A stretch of 64,000 nt of DNA from Diadema setosum (GCA_033980235.1 CM067070.1:24712199-24776198), one strand, 5' to 3'; counted from the stretch's first letter, positions 1-11,455 are shown. Made by a program: numbers and translations. Notes: generated by a model not told the origin, from the sequence alone.

Positions 1-49
1 ACATTCATTCATTCGCTGTCAGTGATAAACGGTGCAGCCATATAATCGA

Positions 50-57
50 TGACGTCA
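50..57. promoter_or_regulatory. CRE-like TGACGTCA palindrome, conserved in both duplicated units
   Basis: A perfect TGACGTCA octamer (the CREB/ATF consensus) lies about 0.9 kb upstream of the start-codon exon of fucosyltransferase copy 1. The same octamer occurs at 12749-12756 upstream of copy 2, inside flanking sequence that has otherwise diverged noticeably. Its conservation fits a regulatory role, but shared descent alone could explain it. Confidence 0.35.
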
Positions 58-185
58 TGTATCTCTGTATATGTTCCCGAAAACAAACTCTGGGTAAGCT
101 TTACGTGTTAGGTAACGAGAATATAGTACAGGATAATTGCCATTTCACCTCAAATTCCATCCATCTTGTACAAACCTATTTTATT

Positions 186-473
186 ATATAATCAACTTGA
201 CACCGATAGGCTTTTGCTGGTGTCAATTGGTAAGCAGTGCAAGTTCAACCGGTATAAACTGGAACCAGTATGACTTCAACTGGTACCACTTGGTTTTCAT
301 AAGATTTCTCTATTTTGTTACTGATAAAATGGAGTTGCCTTCTGGTTTGAAATGGTACCAGTTGAAACCAGTTAAGGCCAGTTAAAACCCGTAAAAACCG
401 TCAAACAATGGATGTCACTGGTTTCTACTGGTTTGTATACTGTTTTTGTGTTTGTTTGTTTTTTTACCTGGGA
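186..473. repeat. Insertion specific to unit 1, packed with CCAGTT/AACTGG motifs
   Basis: Unit 2 runs straight from the sequence matching about 185 to that matching about 475, so this stretch is extra in unit 1 or lost in unit 2. It contains roughly ten copies of CCAGTT, AACTGG and close variants in both orientations, often paired as short palindromes. The spacing is irregular, so it is not a simple tandem repeat. It may be a small inverted-repeat transposon, but clear termini were not found. Confidence 0.4.
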
Positions 474-639
474 TGGTTTAGAGCTGTGAAAGTCTCATTG
501 CCGTTCTATCCTTTTTGAGATCTAATCAACTGTTTCTTGCTTATTAGCCGATAAAAAAGTCTAACCACTCGAAAGGATTTTGATTCACATTAGGTAATCC
601 CGATTAATCAGCTTTGGAAAATTTATTGTGTAGTGGATT

Positions 640-964
640 CAGTTATTTGCTGTTAAAGCAAGATTCATCATGCATGAGCCTCTCCGAACAAAGCAGAGGC
701 AGCTGCCTAAAAAACATGTCTGCACCTTAATTCCCCCTTGTGTGTCATCACATGGTCAAAACGTGGGTTTCTGAAATTAAGCCCCCTATATATAGGTACA
801 GAGAGGGGATCCTCATACTCCAGTGGCACCAAAGGTTCCTTTGACCAGGAGCGAAGTCGCCTTTAATGAGATATTCTTAAATTCTCTCTGCCTGACCGTG
901 TCTGTTATAACTTGGCTGTTTGGTACTACGGGAAAGGGTGCATTACACGGCAGTGAAACCATGG
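640..964 (+). other. Start-codon exon of fucosyltransferase copy 1 (5' UTR plus ATGG)
   Basis: The segment matches 13070-13556 of the second unit, and similarity persists to the end of the exon. It ends ATGG at 961-964, followed directly by a strong donor GTAAGT. The coding part is therefore only the Met codon plus one base (phase 1). The downstream exon at 4744 opens with CA, giving M-A-D-T-A-K in frame. The upstream extent is a guess. The equivalent exon in unit 2 ends ATGA before GTGAGT, which preserves the arrangement. No other coding potential is shared between the two copies here. Confidence 0.5.
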
Positions 965-1119
965 GTAAGTATTTGCATTAAAGTGATAGTACAGTATTGG
1001 TGGAGATGAGAATTGGGCTTTTAACGTTTGTTAACGTATTGCATCTAAAATTGTTGCGTGATATTTGCAGCTACTGACCAAATTATGCGAAATCCTATGT
1101 CCGAGTCGAAAAAAAGGGG

Positions 1120-1240
1120 AAGGGGTTCCAAAGTTTCTGAGGGTAGTTCCCCCTCCCCCCTCCGCTGCGTAGGACCATGGAGGATATTGACAGCATAGCT
1201 ATAGTTAGGAGCCTGAGAAGGACAAATAAAATAATATATA

Positions 1241-1285
<45 letters not shown>

Positions 1286-2310
1286 ATTTATTCAGTGTTA
1301 TTTTCACAGGGGAGCCCTTTCAGTTGAAGAACTATAGTTGAGTGAAAGTCACATTTTTCAGCTACAACACACGTGAACTTTTTTTCAGGGAAGTGTTGAA
1401 ATCACGGAATTTAGCTCTTATTCCGAATGTGCATCATCTGTGTGTAAGCATAAAGTCTAGTCAGGAAGAGCTTAGGGGGAGGGTGTGGGAGGGGTATTCC
1501 CCCTCCCGCTCGACAGAGCTTTTACGTTTTTAGAATTGAAATAAAGACCTGGAGCACACTTTTTGTGGAAAATTGTTATTCTTCAAAGTGTACTAAGTCT
1601 ATAGAGGGAACCAAGCAATGAGATGGTGGCAAGATACCTCTCCCACCTCTTCAAGGGAGCTTTTTTTTTTTAAATCAGTTTTAGAACTGGCGCACACTTT
1701 TATTGGAATATCTAGAAATTTGTCAATCAAAAAGTGTAGCAAGTCTGTGGAAGGAGATTCTGTATTTTCTGATTGCAGTTCAACGTTTTGGTGCACACAT
1801 TTGTGGCATATTTAGAAAACTGTTTATGTTCAAAGTGCAGCCACATGCTATTAGCATGCAGGGGGGGGGGGGGGGGAGGGGAGGGTGAGCAGGGCGAAGG
1901 CATGGGCGAGTGTTATCACCACCCTTCCTGTACGATGGAGTTTTTCCTTTTTAAAGTTGAAATTGAGATATCTCGTATACGCATATTTGAAATTATTATT
2001 TAAAAAAAAAAAATGATCCGGGGGAAGTGAGCGAGGAAAGGGTTGATTAAAAGGGGTATTCCCCTGGTACATGAGGGAACTTTGAGATTTCGGAATATAA
2101 GTGATGAAGTCTTGTGCACTCAGAACTATTCAGACTTGTAAATCTAAAAAGTGTACTAAGGCTAGGGAAAGGGGCACAAGCAGGGGAGGGTTTGGGAGGG
2201 GGATACCCCCGCCCAAGCACGAGAGATTTTACATTTTTTCTTAATTGAAACTCAACAATCTGGTGCACACTTTGAGTGAAATATCGAGAGAAAAAAAAAT
2301 ATGATCTTAC
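1120..2310. repeat. Diverged tandem repeats of about 160-180 bp in intron 1 (unit 1)
   Basis: A loosely conserved module recurs several times: a G/C-rich inverted stretch (GGGAGGGGTATTCCCC), a T-run with GAGCTTTTACATTTTTAGAATTGAAAT, then GGTGCACACTTTT and TGGAATAT. The C-rich and G-rich runs at 1145-1165, 1861-1876 and 2405-2430 belong to it. Related modules occur at 14820-15250 in the matching intron of unit 2, so the array predates the duplication. Apparent ORFs here come from low complexity and are not genes. Confidence 0.55.
1234..1282. repeat. (TA)n microsatellite
   Basis: An almost pure TA tract in the first intron of fucosyltransferase copy 1. It produces artefactual Tyr-Ile ORFs. Confidence 0.9.
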
Positions 2311-4743
2311 TTGATGAAAGGTTGAAAGGGAGACCCGCTTCATGTACATCCATACAGTATATATACATGCAATCTCTATTTTTTCCGTCCTCCCAAATCA
2401 CCGGTCAAAATCTTGGGGGGGGGGGGGGGGGCGGCGACCGCCCCCATCGCTCCCCACTCCCCTTGGCTACGCCAGATGGGCCCAAGGTGGTCCGAGCCTT
2501 TGCGTAATATCTTGCGTAACTAACGAAAAAACTGATCTTAATCACAATGTGCAGTGACCTGTGCATAAGTGAACTGGACACTATGCTCCTTCAGGGGATT
2601 ATTTTAATCGTATTAGTTACCCCCTTTCTCTTTTTGATCCAAACATTACGTTCACACACTTAAAAATTCTGCTCCTATTGCTGCACCCATCTTTGATTAC
2701 GCGCTTTGTTGTTCTACAGTGCGGCTGAATTCCATTGCTTTCAATTTTGTTGGAAGTTATTTTAAAGTGATAGCAAAAGTCAGTTTCATTACATTCAAGA
2801 TTTATTTTGAAGTTAAGTTTCAGAATTTGCTATGTTTTCAACCCTCTTGTACAAAATTTTGATTTTGCACAGGGGTCAATAAATGGTGTGTATGGGAGTG
2901 TGTGGTTAACACCCTCCCAATGGTCCTGAACAATGGCCAGGATTTGAATGCTGTATTACATATTCATGAGAAATTCCACTATCACATCTAGTCTTTATTC
3001 ATCCTGAAATGAAGTGTATGCAAGCACATAAAAACATGTGCTTATTTTTTTTTTGTTATGACCATGCACTTTACTCTTTACCATGAATTCAGACTAGCAG
3101 TGCCCAAGGCAATCCATCATTGATATATTAATAAAGCATTCAAGTGCCTTGGAGCAAGAGTCCAGAAGCCTAGTAAGTCAGCAGAGCTCTGAAAAGGTGG
3201 TATTAGTGGTATTCATGTCTATTGTTCAGGCTCATTGTAAGCACACCCTCACATACACATCATTGGTCCCTATACATGTATAATGTTCAATTTTGTACAG
3301 AGGGTTCAAAGTTAACCAAAATCTGGAACTTAACTTTAAAATCAATCATGGATTTGACAAAACTGATTCATGCCCTCATGTTCAAATCAAAATTGTACAC
3401 TATTCAGCTATCACTCATACCAATGCCGGTGTTATCTGATGAGTAGTTTTCGAAACATTAAGAATCAAAATTGGGATTTTTTTAAACACCTATTATTATA
3501 CGCTTAGTGTAGAATCAGACTTTGCGACCTATATCGTCTTAATAATGTCGTCTATGATAGCTGTTGGGAACATTTTGTTTTTTGTTTTTGTTTTTGTTTT
3601 TTTTTACTCACATCTATGATATAGGTCTGGCAAAACGACAAGTGTCATGCCCGCCTAATAATATTCAACAACATCAGCCCTCTGGTAAGTCAGAAAATGA
3701 CTCAGCAACGTTTTATTTTATCGATTTGAACTGGAACGACATAAGTCTCATTGTGAGATCAATGTCAATGAAAATAAAATAAAAGTACCTGTATTGCGAA
3801 CTTTACTGTAATAACACAACTGGTACCCTGTTCAACCGAAGCTGAATTGAATTTTGTTCCCGCTATAATCTATGACATTATGGGAGGAAGGCTTTTGTGT
3901 GGTTTTCTGTGAAAAAAAAAAAACCACACACAACAATAATCATCATCGTAAATGGTTTGTGATACGATTTCATTCAGAACACAGTCTGTTTGTTTTGAGA
4001 CATCTTGGAACAATGTAGTTTTGACTCATTCTCTGTACTCTTTATCTTTTTTTTATTGCAGTTATTTTTATTGTTGTTTTGAAAGAGGCAGTGTGTCGTT
4101 TCAATTATGATGAGAATGATGAGAATGATGATCATGATAACGTTGATAATAATGATAAAGCTAATTCAACAAATGAAAGCCTATTGCAAACATACTAATA
4201 AAAAAAAAACATTATTAATAGAGTACTTCTCTCGAGGGGAGGGGGAGGGGAATAATCCCTATTTGACAAAAAAATTGTTTTGTTTTTTGTTTTTGTTTTT
4301 TGTTTTGTTGTTCTTGTTGTTGTTGTTGTTGTTGTTGTTTTTTTTTTTTTTGGGGGGGGTCGAAATTTTCTTGATAGCCAAAAGTGTGTGTGTCTGAAGG
4401 GAGGGGGGTAGGGTTAGGTAGCAGCCCCCCCCCCCCCCCCCCGTATCGTGGTCCCGTTGCGTGTTACAGAGTAAGCACCCACGCAAAAAAAAAAAAAAAA
4501 AGTGATGCGGCTTCAATTCGTTCTTATGGGTTCTCCCCCTACCCTCCCTCCCCCTAACTATAACCATTGTCAGATGGACACAACAAATAAACGAACAAAG
4601 AAACAATCAGTTTGGCGCAGTAGATCGGGCCTATATTTCTTTAAAAAATATCATAGGATTTTATGGCCATGTAATTTATTCTTTTATGGATTTATTTATG
4701 CATTGATTGATTCATTTGTTTATTTATTGTCCTTTACTTTCAG
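2310..4743. other. Remainder of intron 1, copy 1
   Basis: This is non-coding. Segments 2500-2760, 3500-4090 and 4450-4743 align with 16560-16800, 17450-18000 and 19270-19579 in unit 2, so it is duplicated intron sequence. It holds T/A homopolymers, a C run at 4427-4442 and a (TTG)n stretch near 4310-4336. The intron ends at a good acceptor, TTTACTTTCAG, at 4733-4743. Confidence 0.5.
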
Positions 4744-6003
4744 CAGATACAGCCAAAACGACTGGGCCTGTGCGTCCTCGTCGATGTCTGAACAACGGCA
4801 TCATCAGCATTCGAAGCAGTTTCCTCATCTTCGGTGCCATCGTGTGCTGTGTTATTGTTTATTTTCAACTTAATGCTGTCGCGCTTCACAACACTCCTTC
4901 CCGTCACGGCACTGCGCGAGTGAATCCTGTCGTTATTCCAAGTCAAATGACGAACAGTACTCCGTTTGAGAAAGGAGGATGTTTTAGGCAAGTTCATTTA
5001 TGGGCTGACGAGCCTCTCACCCCCTTGGGTAGCCCAGGTGACTTCCTCTGTCCAGGTCTCCCCTGTGGTCTCAGGCTAGTTGTGAACACCGACATTGAGA
5101 GTCTTAGGAGCAGCGATGCCGTTATACTTTACCATCTTACGGCCTGGGACTGGGCCAAAATGCACCGTTCGCGACCGCGAGGTCAGAAATGGATCTTCTA
5201 CACACACGAATCTCCAAGGAACACCCCCAATCACGTACTACCACCCATGGAATATCGTAACAACAGCTACGATTTTCTAATGACTTACACGACGGAAGAG
5301 TCACATCTTTACGGTTCCTTCGGATGGTATAATCCGGACGTCCCTCAGTTGCGTTCCACGGAAATGAAGAACTGGTCACAAAATAAGACGAAACTGATCG
5401 CTTGGATGGCATCAAATTGCGACTCTGTCTCCTGGGACCGAAAAGGTTTTGTGCAAGCTCTAAATAAGTACATCCCCCGTTAGTATGTACGGCGGGTGTG
5501 GTGAATTGCCATGCCCGAAAGGTGAACTATGTAATATAGAGCTAAGGAAGCACAAGTTTTACTTGGCTTTGGAAAATAGCGAATGTCGTGATTACTTAAC
5601 GGAAAAATTCTGGAAAAATGCCCTCCATAATGATATTGTTCCTGTCGTGTACGGTCCACCGCGCGAAGACTATGAAAAGGTGTTTCCACCTAAAGCCTTC
5701 ATACACGTGCAGGATTTCAAATCCGTAAAAGAATTAGCTGAATATTTAATCGAGCTGGACGAGGACGACAGTCTATACAACAAATTCTTCGAATGGAAGA
5801 AGTCTGGATCTATCCAAGTAACAGAGGAAGAGTGGCTGCTGGAACCAGAACAAATTTGTAGCACTGTGGTATCCCGGCTCCTGGCAGACGAGGAGGATAT
5901 TCGAGGTGGCACCTACTCTCCTCCGAAGTTCCCCGAAGATTGGGTGCAGTGGTGGAACGGTTCGTGTACGAGTCATGGATCTCGGTATCCGATAGAGGTT
6001 TAA
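4744..6003 (+). CDS. Alpha-1,3-fucosyltransferase-like protein (GT10), copy 1, with one frameshift
   Basis: A type II membrane glycosyltransferase that would transfer fucose from GDP-fucose to N-acetylglucosamine-type acceptors in the Golgi. After a short basic cytosolic tail (GPVRPRRC) comes one membrane anchor (SFLIFGAIVCCVIVYF), a stem and the GT10 catalytic region. The N-terminal half shows QKWIFYTHESP and YDFLMTY. The C-terminal donor-binding block reads KFYLALENSECRDY, then LTEKFWKNAL, then VPVVYGPPREDYEKV and FIHVQDF, a very close match to the GT10 family motif. Potential N-glycosylation sites include NST, NNS, NWS and NKT. Total length of about 420 residues is normal for the family. 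A run of five C at 5474-5478 (four in copy 2) shifts the frame, giving a TAG stop at 5481, and the correct frame resumes to TAA at 6001-6003. The extra C could be a sequencing error or a real lesion. The start is supplied by the upstream exon ending at 964. Confidence 0.88.
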
Positions 6004-6068
6004 CTCTACTTATCAAGGTGGAACTTAATTAAAGATTAAGTTGTTTCTCCTGAACTCACCGAATAATA

Positions 6069-6373
6069 GGGAGCTTTAGATTTTCACGACGGGGACGTTC
6101 AGAGGAAAAAACCAAAAAACGATCTATTACAGCTCGCGTCGTCTGAGTTTTCACTACGCCTTCTGGGCTATTTTTTCGTCCGCTCAAATTTACGACGCAG
6201 AGAGCTACTTGATGCACCGATCATAATAACAGAATGGGGGCGCCGTTTGATTTTTTATAGCTTGCGTCTCCGCGTAATCTAAAGCCGCTAGTCAACACGA
6301 CGCAGTATGAGACTGACGAGAGTACCCAAAAAATCGTCGTCTCAAACGTGCGCTCCGCAAATCTAAAGCTCCC
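6069..6373. mobile_element. 305-bp MITE with GGGAGCTTTAGATTT termini, TA-flanked
   Basis: Inverted ends start GGGAGCTTTAGATTTTCACG and close with the complement of the first 15 bases, each flanked by TA. The interior is rich in CGTC/GACG. A second full copy lies at 10945-11268 and a left-end remnant at 21290-21330. The remnant lies at the equivalent place 3' of fucosyltransferase copy 2, so this insertion predates the tandem duplication. A non-autonomous TA-targeting DNA transposon is the likely class. Confidence 0.8.
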
Positions 6374-6377
6374 TAAT

Positions 6378-6860
6378 AGTTATTGTTGAAGACGAGAAAT
6401 ATTTAGTTCATTAAGAAAAAAAAAACAACTCAATATGGTTGGGGAAGGGAGGAGCAAAGAGGAGGGGATAAACGTTAGTGAGGATCAAATCAAAATAAAG
6501 GGGAATAGATCTGAATTCCAATCTCGGCTGCGTATACCTAGGAAAAGGGGACAGAGGTCGTTCTTACAATGTATGTTGAAAAAAAAAAGAGATAGTTTTT
6601 TAATTGATTAAAAAAAAAAGAGCGGGCAATCTTTAACACGTATGATTAAGCGGTAAAATGGACATCTAATAATGTTTACATCCTACTTTCTTCTAAAAAT
6701 AAAGAAATAGGAAGAACAAAGGTGAAAGAAAGAGAGAGAGAGAGAGAGAGAGAAATGAGAGGTACCTTGTCATGTGTGTAGGAGTTACGTGCCTGCACCG
6801 CGTAGTCTTTGTGCGGAGTCCAATGATGTATTATATAATATATATTCGTGTTTATCAATT
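6378..6860. other. Intergenic sequence with A-runs and a (GA)n tract
   Basis: No gene is evident. It contains two poly-A runs (6413-6425, 6580-6620) and a (GA)n tract at 6730-6753. Confidence 0.5.
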
Positions 6861-6867
6861 TGCTTAA

Positions 6868-7867
6868 AGATAATATAAAGTTTTGGTATTACCTCAAAAG
6901 TTTCCCTGAATTTCCTTGTCTTAGTTTGTGTTTCAGGTTAAAGTACCTTTCATATAACTAACACTGTGAGACTTACTCGCCCCAAAGTGCTCTCATGTCT
7001 TAGTAATCATTCAATAATGGTTTCGTACCAGAGCCGCCGCCGTACGACGGCGGCGAGGTAGTACACGTATTGTGCGAGATAACTGCGACCAGCAGCGTGC
7101 AGCCCCATACGCATACTGTGTAGCTAAATGCGACCAGCAGCCCCATACGCATAGCTAAATGGGGCTTCGCATTGTAGCCTACAGGATCATGACAGATTTA
7201 GTATCGCGGGTAAATATCAACTTAAAATCCAAAAATTTCTTCAATTTGAAGACTTACCAGTTAAGTTGAAGTATTGAAAACAGGCTTTGGGCAACGTTTG
7301 GTTTTGCCAATAGTCCCTTTCTGTTCGAATTGATGACTGAATGTGACTCGGTCGAGAGGACCTTGGGAGAGCTACACTGAATTGACGGCCAGCGCATGCG
7401 CACACAAACATCTTATCCGTTCATGGATTTGAAATTTGTTCGCATGTGATGTGTGCGTATGCACTGGTCGTAGTAATCAGTGTGTAGCTCTCCCAAGGTC
7501 CTCTCGACAGAGTCACATTCAGTCATCAATTCGAACAGAAAGGGACTATTGGCTGAACCAAACGTTGCCCAAAGCCTGTTTTCAAGACTTCAACTTAATT
7601 GGTAAGTCTTCAAATTGAAGAATTTTGTGGATTTTAAGTTGATATTTACCCGCGATACTAAATCTGTCATGATCCTGAATGCTACAATGCGAAGCCCCAT
7701 TACGCTATGCGTATGGGGCAGCTGGTCGCAGCTAATTGCATGATTACTAAGAAATGAGAGCACTTTGGGGCGAGTAAGTCTCACAGCGTTAGTTATATGA
7801 TAGATACTTTAACCTGAAACACGGAAATTCAGGGAAACTTTTGAGGTACCAAAACTTTTTATTATCT
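6868..7867. mobile_element. 1-kb foldback (long inverted repeat) element flanked by TTAA
   Basis: Two arms of nearly 500 bp are inverted copies: 6868-7010 pairs with 7735-7867, and 7150-7380 pairs with 7480-7700. The centre is near 7430. TTAA sits immediately outside each end (6864-6867 and 7868-7871), the hallmark of piggyBac-type insertion. The ends read AGATAATATAAAGTTTTGGT and its near complement. No transposase is encoded. Arm mismatches are few, suggesting modest age. Apparent ORFs inside are mirror images of each other and not genes. Confidence 0.85.
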
Positions 7868-7874
7868 TTAATGA

Positions 7875-9780
7875 TTTGTCACTAAGTTTACCAAGTCTTT
7901 TACTTGGAAGCTATACTTATTACCGAACGGTTTAGATAGCGATACATTGATCATAAAAGAAATCCCGTGTGCGATATTCCTACTATTCACACGATAAAAC
8001 AACATCTTTTTTTTGCATGAGTTTTAGTTCATGTCACATATTATTTGATATCATATTCGTAGAGTCATTGCTTACATGACGTGGAGAGTAACAAGAATAT
8101 ATAGGGCTTTGAAGTTATACTAACAAGCGGTTCACAGTACAAATCTGACTCTTTGGTGGGACTCAGTATGTTTTGTAGTGTAAATAGAACTTTTAACCTA
8201 AATTTGCATGTTTAAGTCTTAAGAACGTCAGAATAATTATGATGAAAGTGAAAATGAATATGAGTAATGATGTCCGTATTGTCAAAATGTTGCCCTGTAC
8301 GTGAGATTGTAGATTACATGTATGTCAACCCCGTCTCGAAAACAAAAGAGCGCGTCAATCCGTAATAGCATTGATTTGCCCAAAAAAGAAAAATGCAATT
8401 GAATGACTGTGCGCTTTTTCTGTTGTGTTGATAAAGATGGATCTTAAAGTTTGACTTTAACTTTGTTTATCCAACATGGTGAAAGAATTTGAAATGTTAA
8501 TAACAGGATCTTACTGAATAAGGAACGGGAAGAAGTGAAAATACCACCCTGGTTCATAAACTTGCATGGTCTAATTTGTTACATGTGCTACTGTGTGAAT
8601 AAATGCTTACCTAAATTACCGTAAACAATGCCTATAACGCGTGTTTCTCTTGTTTTTCATGTCGACATGATATCTTAATTAGACAATATAGAATTTTCGT
8701 CAGTGACTGTTCTCTCGTTTAAAGGTAGGGGATACCTTTTACAGACCTCCCAAAATGCAGCAAAACATTAAATATGAACCTCAGGGGACTTGTGTAGGCC
8801 ACTGCTGAGAAATTTGGAAGTCAACAGTTATCTACAATTTGAATAATGCACAAAACTCAACTACTCAGTAGTTCTGTGTGTCAGCCACACTTAAGCCTTT
8901 TTTTTTTGCAGTCTTCTGTATTTTTTTTTTAATCTATAAACACAAATCTAAAAGTATAAAAGCTGATGTAATAACATATAGAGTGTGTGGCAAGAATGCA
9001 TATAGAAATGTTTGTAAGTTTTGATGAACTTTCTTCACAAAATATACATGATGGACACACATGCAGTGCATGGGTCTGCAAAGGTAGCCTAGTAATGTAA
9101 TGGAATTTACGGTGAACCCCGAAAAAAAAAATCAATTCAAAATCTAACGGTCAATAAAAATGTACTAAATGTTACCTTCCACTTTCAATACTTTAACAAA
9201 CAGTACGTAGGTGTAAAACAAAAAGACTCTTTACAGTCGCTTCCCAAGCAACAGCTCCGAAACACTCAATGTCGCAAAACACTCCCTTACACAATTCATT
9301 TCAAACTGCAAGACCATGCATTCGACGACCTCTCCATCTGACAGAAACATCACACCACCACCCTAAAACGAGAATTCTACTGGATCAACAAGCTCCGAAC
9401 TCTTTGCCTCCTATAGGCCTCAATGTTGAAGATTAACTCATAGGTTTTGTGTCAGATATACGAACTCCTTGGATCAATCATTGAAAATATTTGCAAACTT
9501 TATCATAATTTTCATTGGTGTATATATATTGGTTTATGTCATATTGATATTCTGTGCTGTAAATTGCACTGAAATGATTAAAAAGTAATAAGTATTGAAA
9601 AGAGCCATTGCCTCTAAACACGCCCACCGCCCACACATCTACACACACACGCCCTCTACCTAAACACGATTCCAACCACACGCCACCGAACGCCTTGTAC
9701 GTGATGTAGCCCATTATACCACATTATACAGCTCATAACAACATATTTGCATAACTTTTTTTTTCAAATAAATATTGATT
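7875..9780. other. Intergenic, no gene recognised
   Basis: AT-rich sequence without credible exons. At 8716 the sequence TTAAAGGTAGGGGATACC resembles the end of a TTAA-type MITE, but I could not find a matching opposite end. The stretch 9600-9670 is CA-rich (CACACACACGCCC). Confidence 0.4.
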
Positions 9781-9798
9781 TATCCGAATATCCATGAT

Positions 9799-9870
<72 letters not shown>

Positions 9871-9871
9871 T
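9799..9871. repeat. (TA)n microsatellite
   Basis: Interrupted TA tract of about 70 bp. Confidence 0.9.
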
Positions 9872-9999
9872 CTGTTGTGTAGATATAGTTACTAGTATAT
9901 GTTTTCAGTTATTACTGACAAAATCACTGTCAATGGCACACTTTGTATTACCTCAAGTCTTTGTAGATCCTATTCATGCTACATTTACCGAAACTTACG

Positions 10000-10764
10000 T
10001 CAAAGGGAAGACACGGCCACACGAGCATTACAATTACGGTGAGCTGCGGCCGCCAACCCCGCCGCCTTGTGGAGATTGTCGATGGCCTCACTCGACAATC
10101 CTGACGATTGCCGTTGAAGTTGACGGAACAGTCTAGATGTAGTTTGGTCGAAAGTACCTTGAACTACAAAATTCGAGTACTGCTCCTGCAAGTACCGAAG
10201 GTGAGACAGGGAAACAGTAAACAGTTCGTCCAAAGACTCTGAGTCTGACTTTCTGGCGTTTTGATCCAGGTCTACTTGTGACAAGATCTTAAAAACAGTT
10301 TCAAGATATCTCGCCGATTTAGTAATAATGTTAAATTCTCCCTGGTCCTGGCGCCTTATGCCTGTGCGGCTTTCATTTAACCGTAGATCAGAAGGGAGTT
10401 TGACGGCTTGATAGGCGTCCCGAATTGCGGCGAATTCCGCTTGCAAATCCTGCTTCCCAGATTTAACACCTTGTTGATGGGCGCAGTAGCTTGTCGACGG
10501 CCCGGCGGTCAAGGCCCCATTATCTTGGGACTGAGAGCCAGGTGGGAATGCTTGATCCTGAGTGGCCTGGTCTGGCGAAGTAACTATTGCCTCATCGGGC
10601 TCCTGTTGGGAGGGCTGCGAAGAAAGACGTGTAGAGGAGAGTTTCTCTACCATAAGGCTCAAGCTATCAAGCTTTTCCTCCAACTTGTTAATTTTCTCCT
10701 CCATAATGTAAGACGGATGTCTTGCCCGTGACCTTGCACAGCACAAGAGTGAAAATGCGCGCAC
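10000..10764 (-). CDS. Gag-like ORF1 of a DIRS/tyrosine-recombinase-type retroelement (probable)
   Basis: An uninterrupted 254-codon minus-strand frame. The likely functional start is the internal Met of MEEKINKLEEKLDSLSLMVE (about residue 21), which opens a strong coiled coil. Then come a Ser/Gln/Pro-rich disordered stretch (residues 45-100), a helical region with KLPSDLRLNESRTGI, and a C-terminal helical segment, TSRLFRQLQRQSS then DNLHKAAGLAAAAHRN. This layout resembles ORF1 of DIRS-like elements. No reverse transcriptase, RNase H or tyrosine recombinase follows toward 9.9 kb, so the element is truncated or this is an orphaned gag. GC content is well above the flanks. A host gene of unknown function is the alternative. 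Confidence 0.55.
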   Translation of the reverse strand: MRAFSLLCCARSRARHPSYIMEEKINKLEEKLDSLSLMVEKLSSTRLSSQPSQQEPDEAIVTSPDQATQDQAFPPGSQSQDNGALTAGPSTSYCAHQQGVKSGKQDLQAEFAAIRDAYQAVKLPSDLRLNESRTGIRRQDQGEFNIITKSARYLETVFKILSQVDLDQNARKSDSESLDELFTVSLSHLRYLQEQYSNFVVQGTFDQTTSRLFRQLQRQSSGLSSEAIDNLHKAAGLAAAAHRNCNARVAVSSL

Positions 10765-10797
10765 TGCAGTGTAGTAATAGAGCCTGCAGTGCGCGCA
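10756..10797. repeat. 14-bp perfect inverted repeat (hairpin) at the 5' end of the gag-like ORF
   Basis: TGCGCGCACTGCAG at 10756-10769 pairs with its exact complement at 10784-10797 across a 14-base loop. It lies at the start of the minus-strand gag-like frame. Terminal and internal complementary segments are typical of DIRS elements, so this may be a remnant of such a region. Confidence 0.6.
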
Positions 10798-10944
10798 AAG
10801 ATAAGGGCGCGAATCAAATGCATATGAGCGCCCGCTGTGTGGGCGTGTCTTCCCAGACTACAGGTGGACGACGCCTATAGGGACACAAATCTTGAACTAT
10901 AAGGAAACAAAAAGCAGAAGCTATTCGTCTGGCTCGGTAGAATA

Positions 10945-11268
10945 GGGAGCTTTAGATTTTCACGCGCGGACGTTAGAGACGACGCTTGCACTGGACGTTC
11001 TCCTCTCCCTGTATCGTGTAGAAAAGTAGCTTTAGATTACGCTGGGACGCAACGTATAAAAATAAAATCGCGCCCCCATATGATCATGCATGAAGTAGTT
11101 ATCTACGTTGCAAAGCATAACTGTGCGGACGTAAAAGAAGCCCCGTACGCGTAGTGAAAAACTTAGGCGACGCAAGCTAAAAATAGATCGACTTGACGCG
11201 TGCTTCTGCGCACGCTCAGAACATGTTTTCCCCTCTGAACGTCCGCGCGTCTAAAATCTAAAGCTCCC
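10945..11268. mobile_element. 324-bp MITE, second copy of the GGGAGCTTTAGATTT family
   Basis: It shares ends with the element at 6069-6373: GGGAGCTTTAGATTTTCACG and the complementary right end, with TA outside both. The inverted similarity extends about 40 bp inward (CGCGCGGACGTT / AACGTCCGCGCG). It lies just upstream of the DIRS-like ORF on the minus strand. Confidence 0.8.
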
Positions 11269-11347
11269 TACTATTAGACTGCACAATGTGTATACAATGT
11301 CTCCACCACATAGAGGTTTAGAGTTGGCACAACACTTGTTACCTTTT

Positions 11348-11394
11348 CTCTGTCTCTGTCTGTCTCTCCTTCTCTCTCTCTCTCTCTCTCTTCC

Positions 11395-11454
<60 letters not shown>
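11348..11454. repeat. (CT)n followed by (TA)n microsatellite
   Basis: A long CT/TCTC tract passes directly into a TA tract. It yields low-complexity ORFs on both strands. Confidence 0.9.

Positions 11455-11455
<1 letters not shown>

Noticed and set aside
7590..7784. ORFs at 7436-7618 and 7590-7784
   Set aside because: They are mirror-image frames of a foldback element with no domain content.
8716..9190. A TTAA-type MITE starting AGGTAGGGGATACC
   Set aside because: Only one terminus is recognisable. No complementary right end with TTAA was found.
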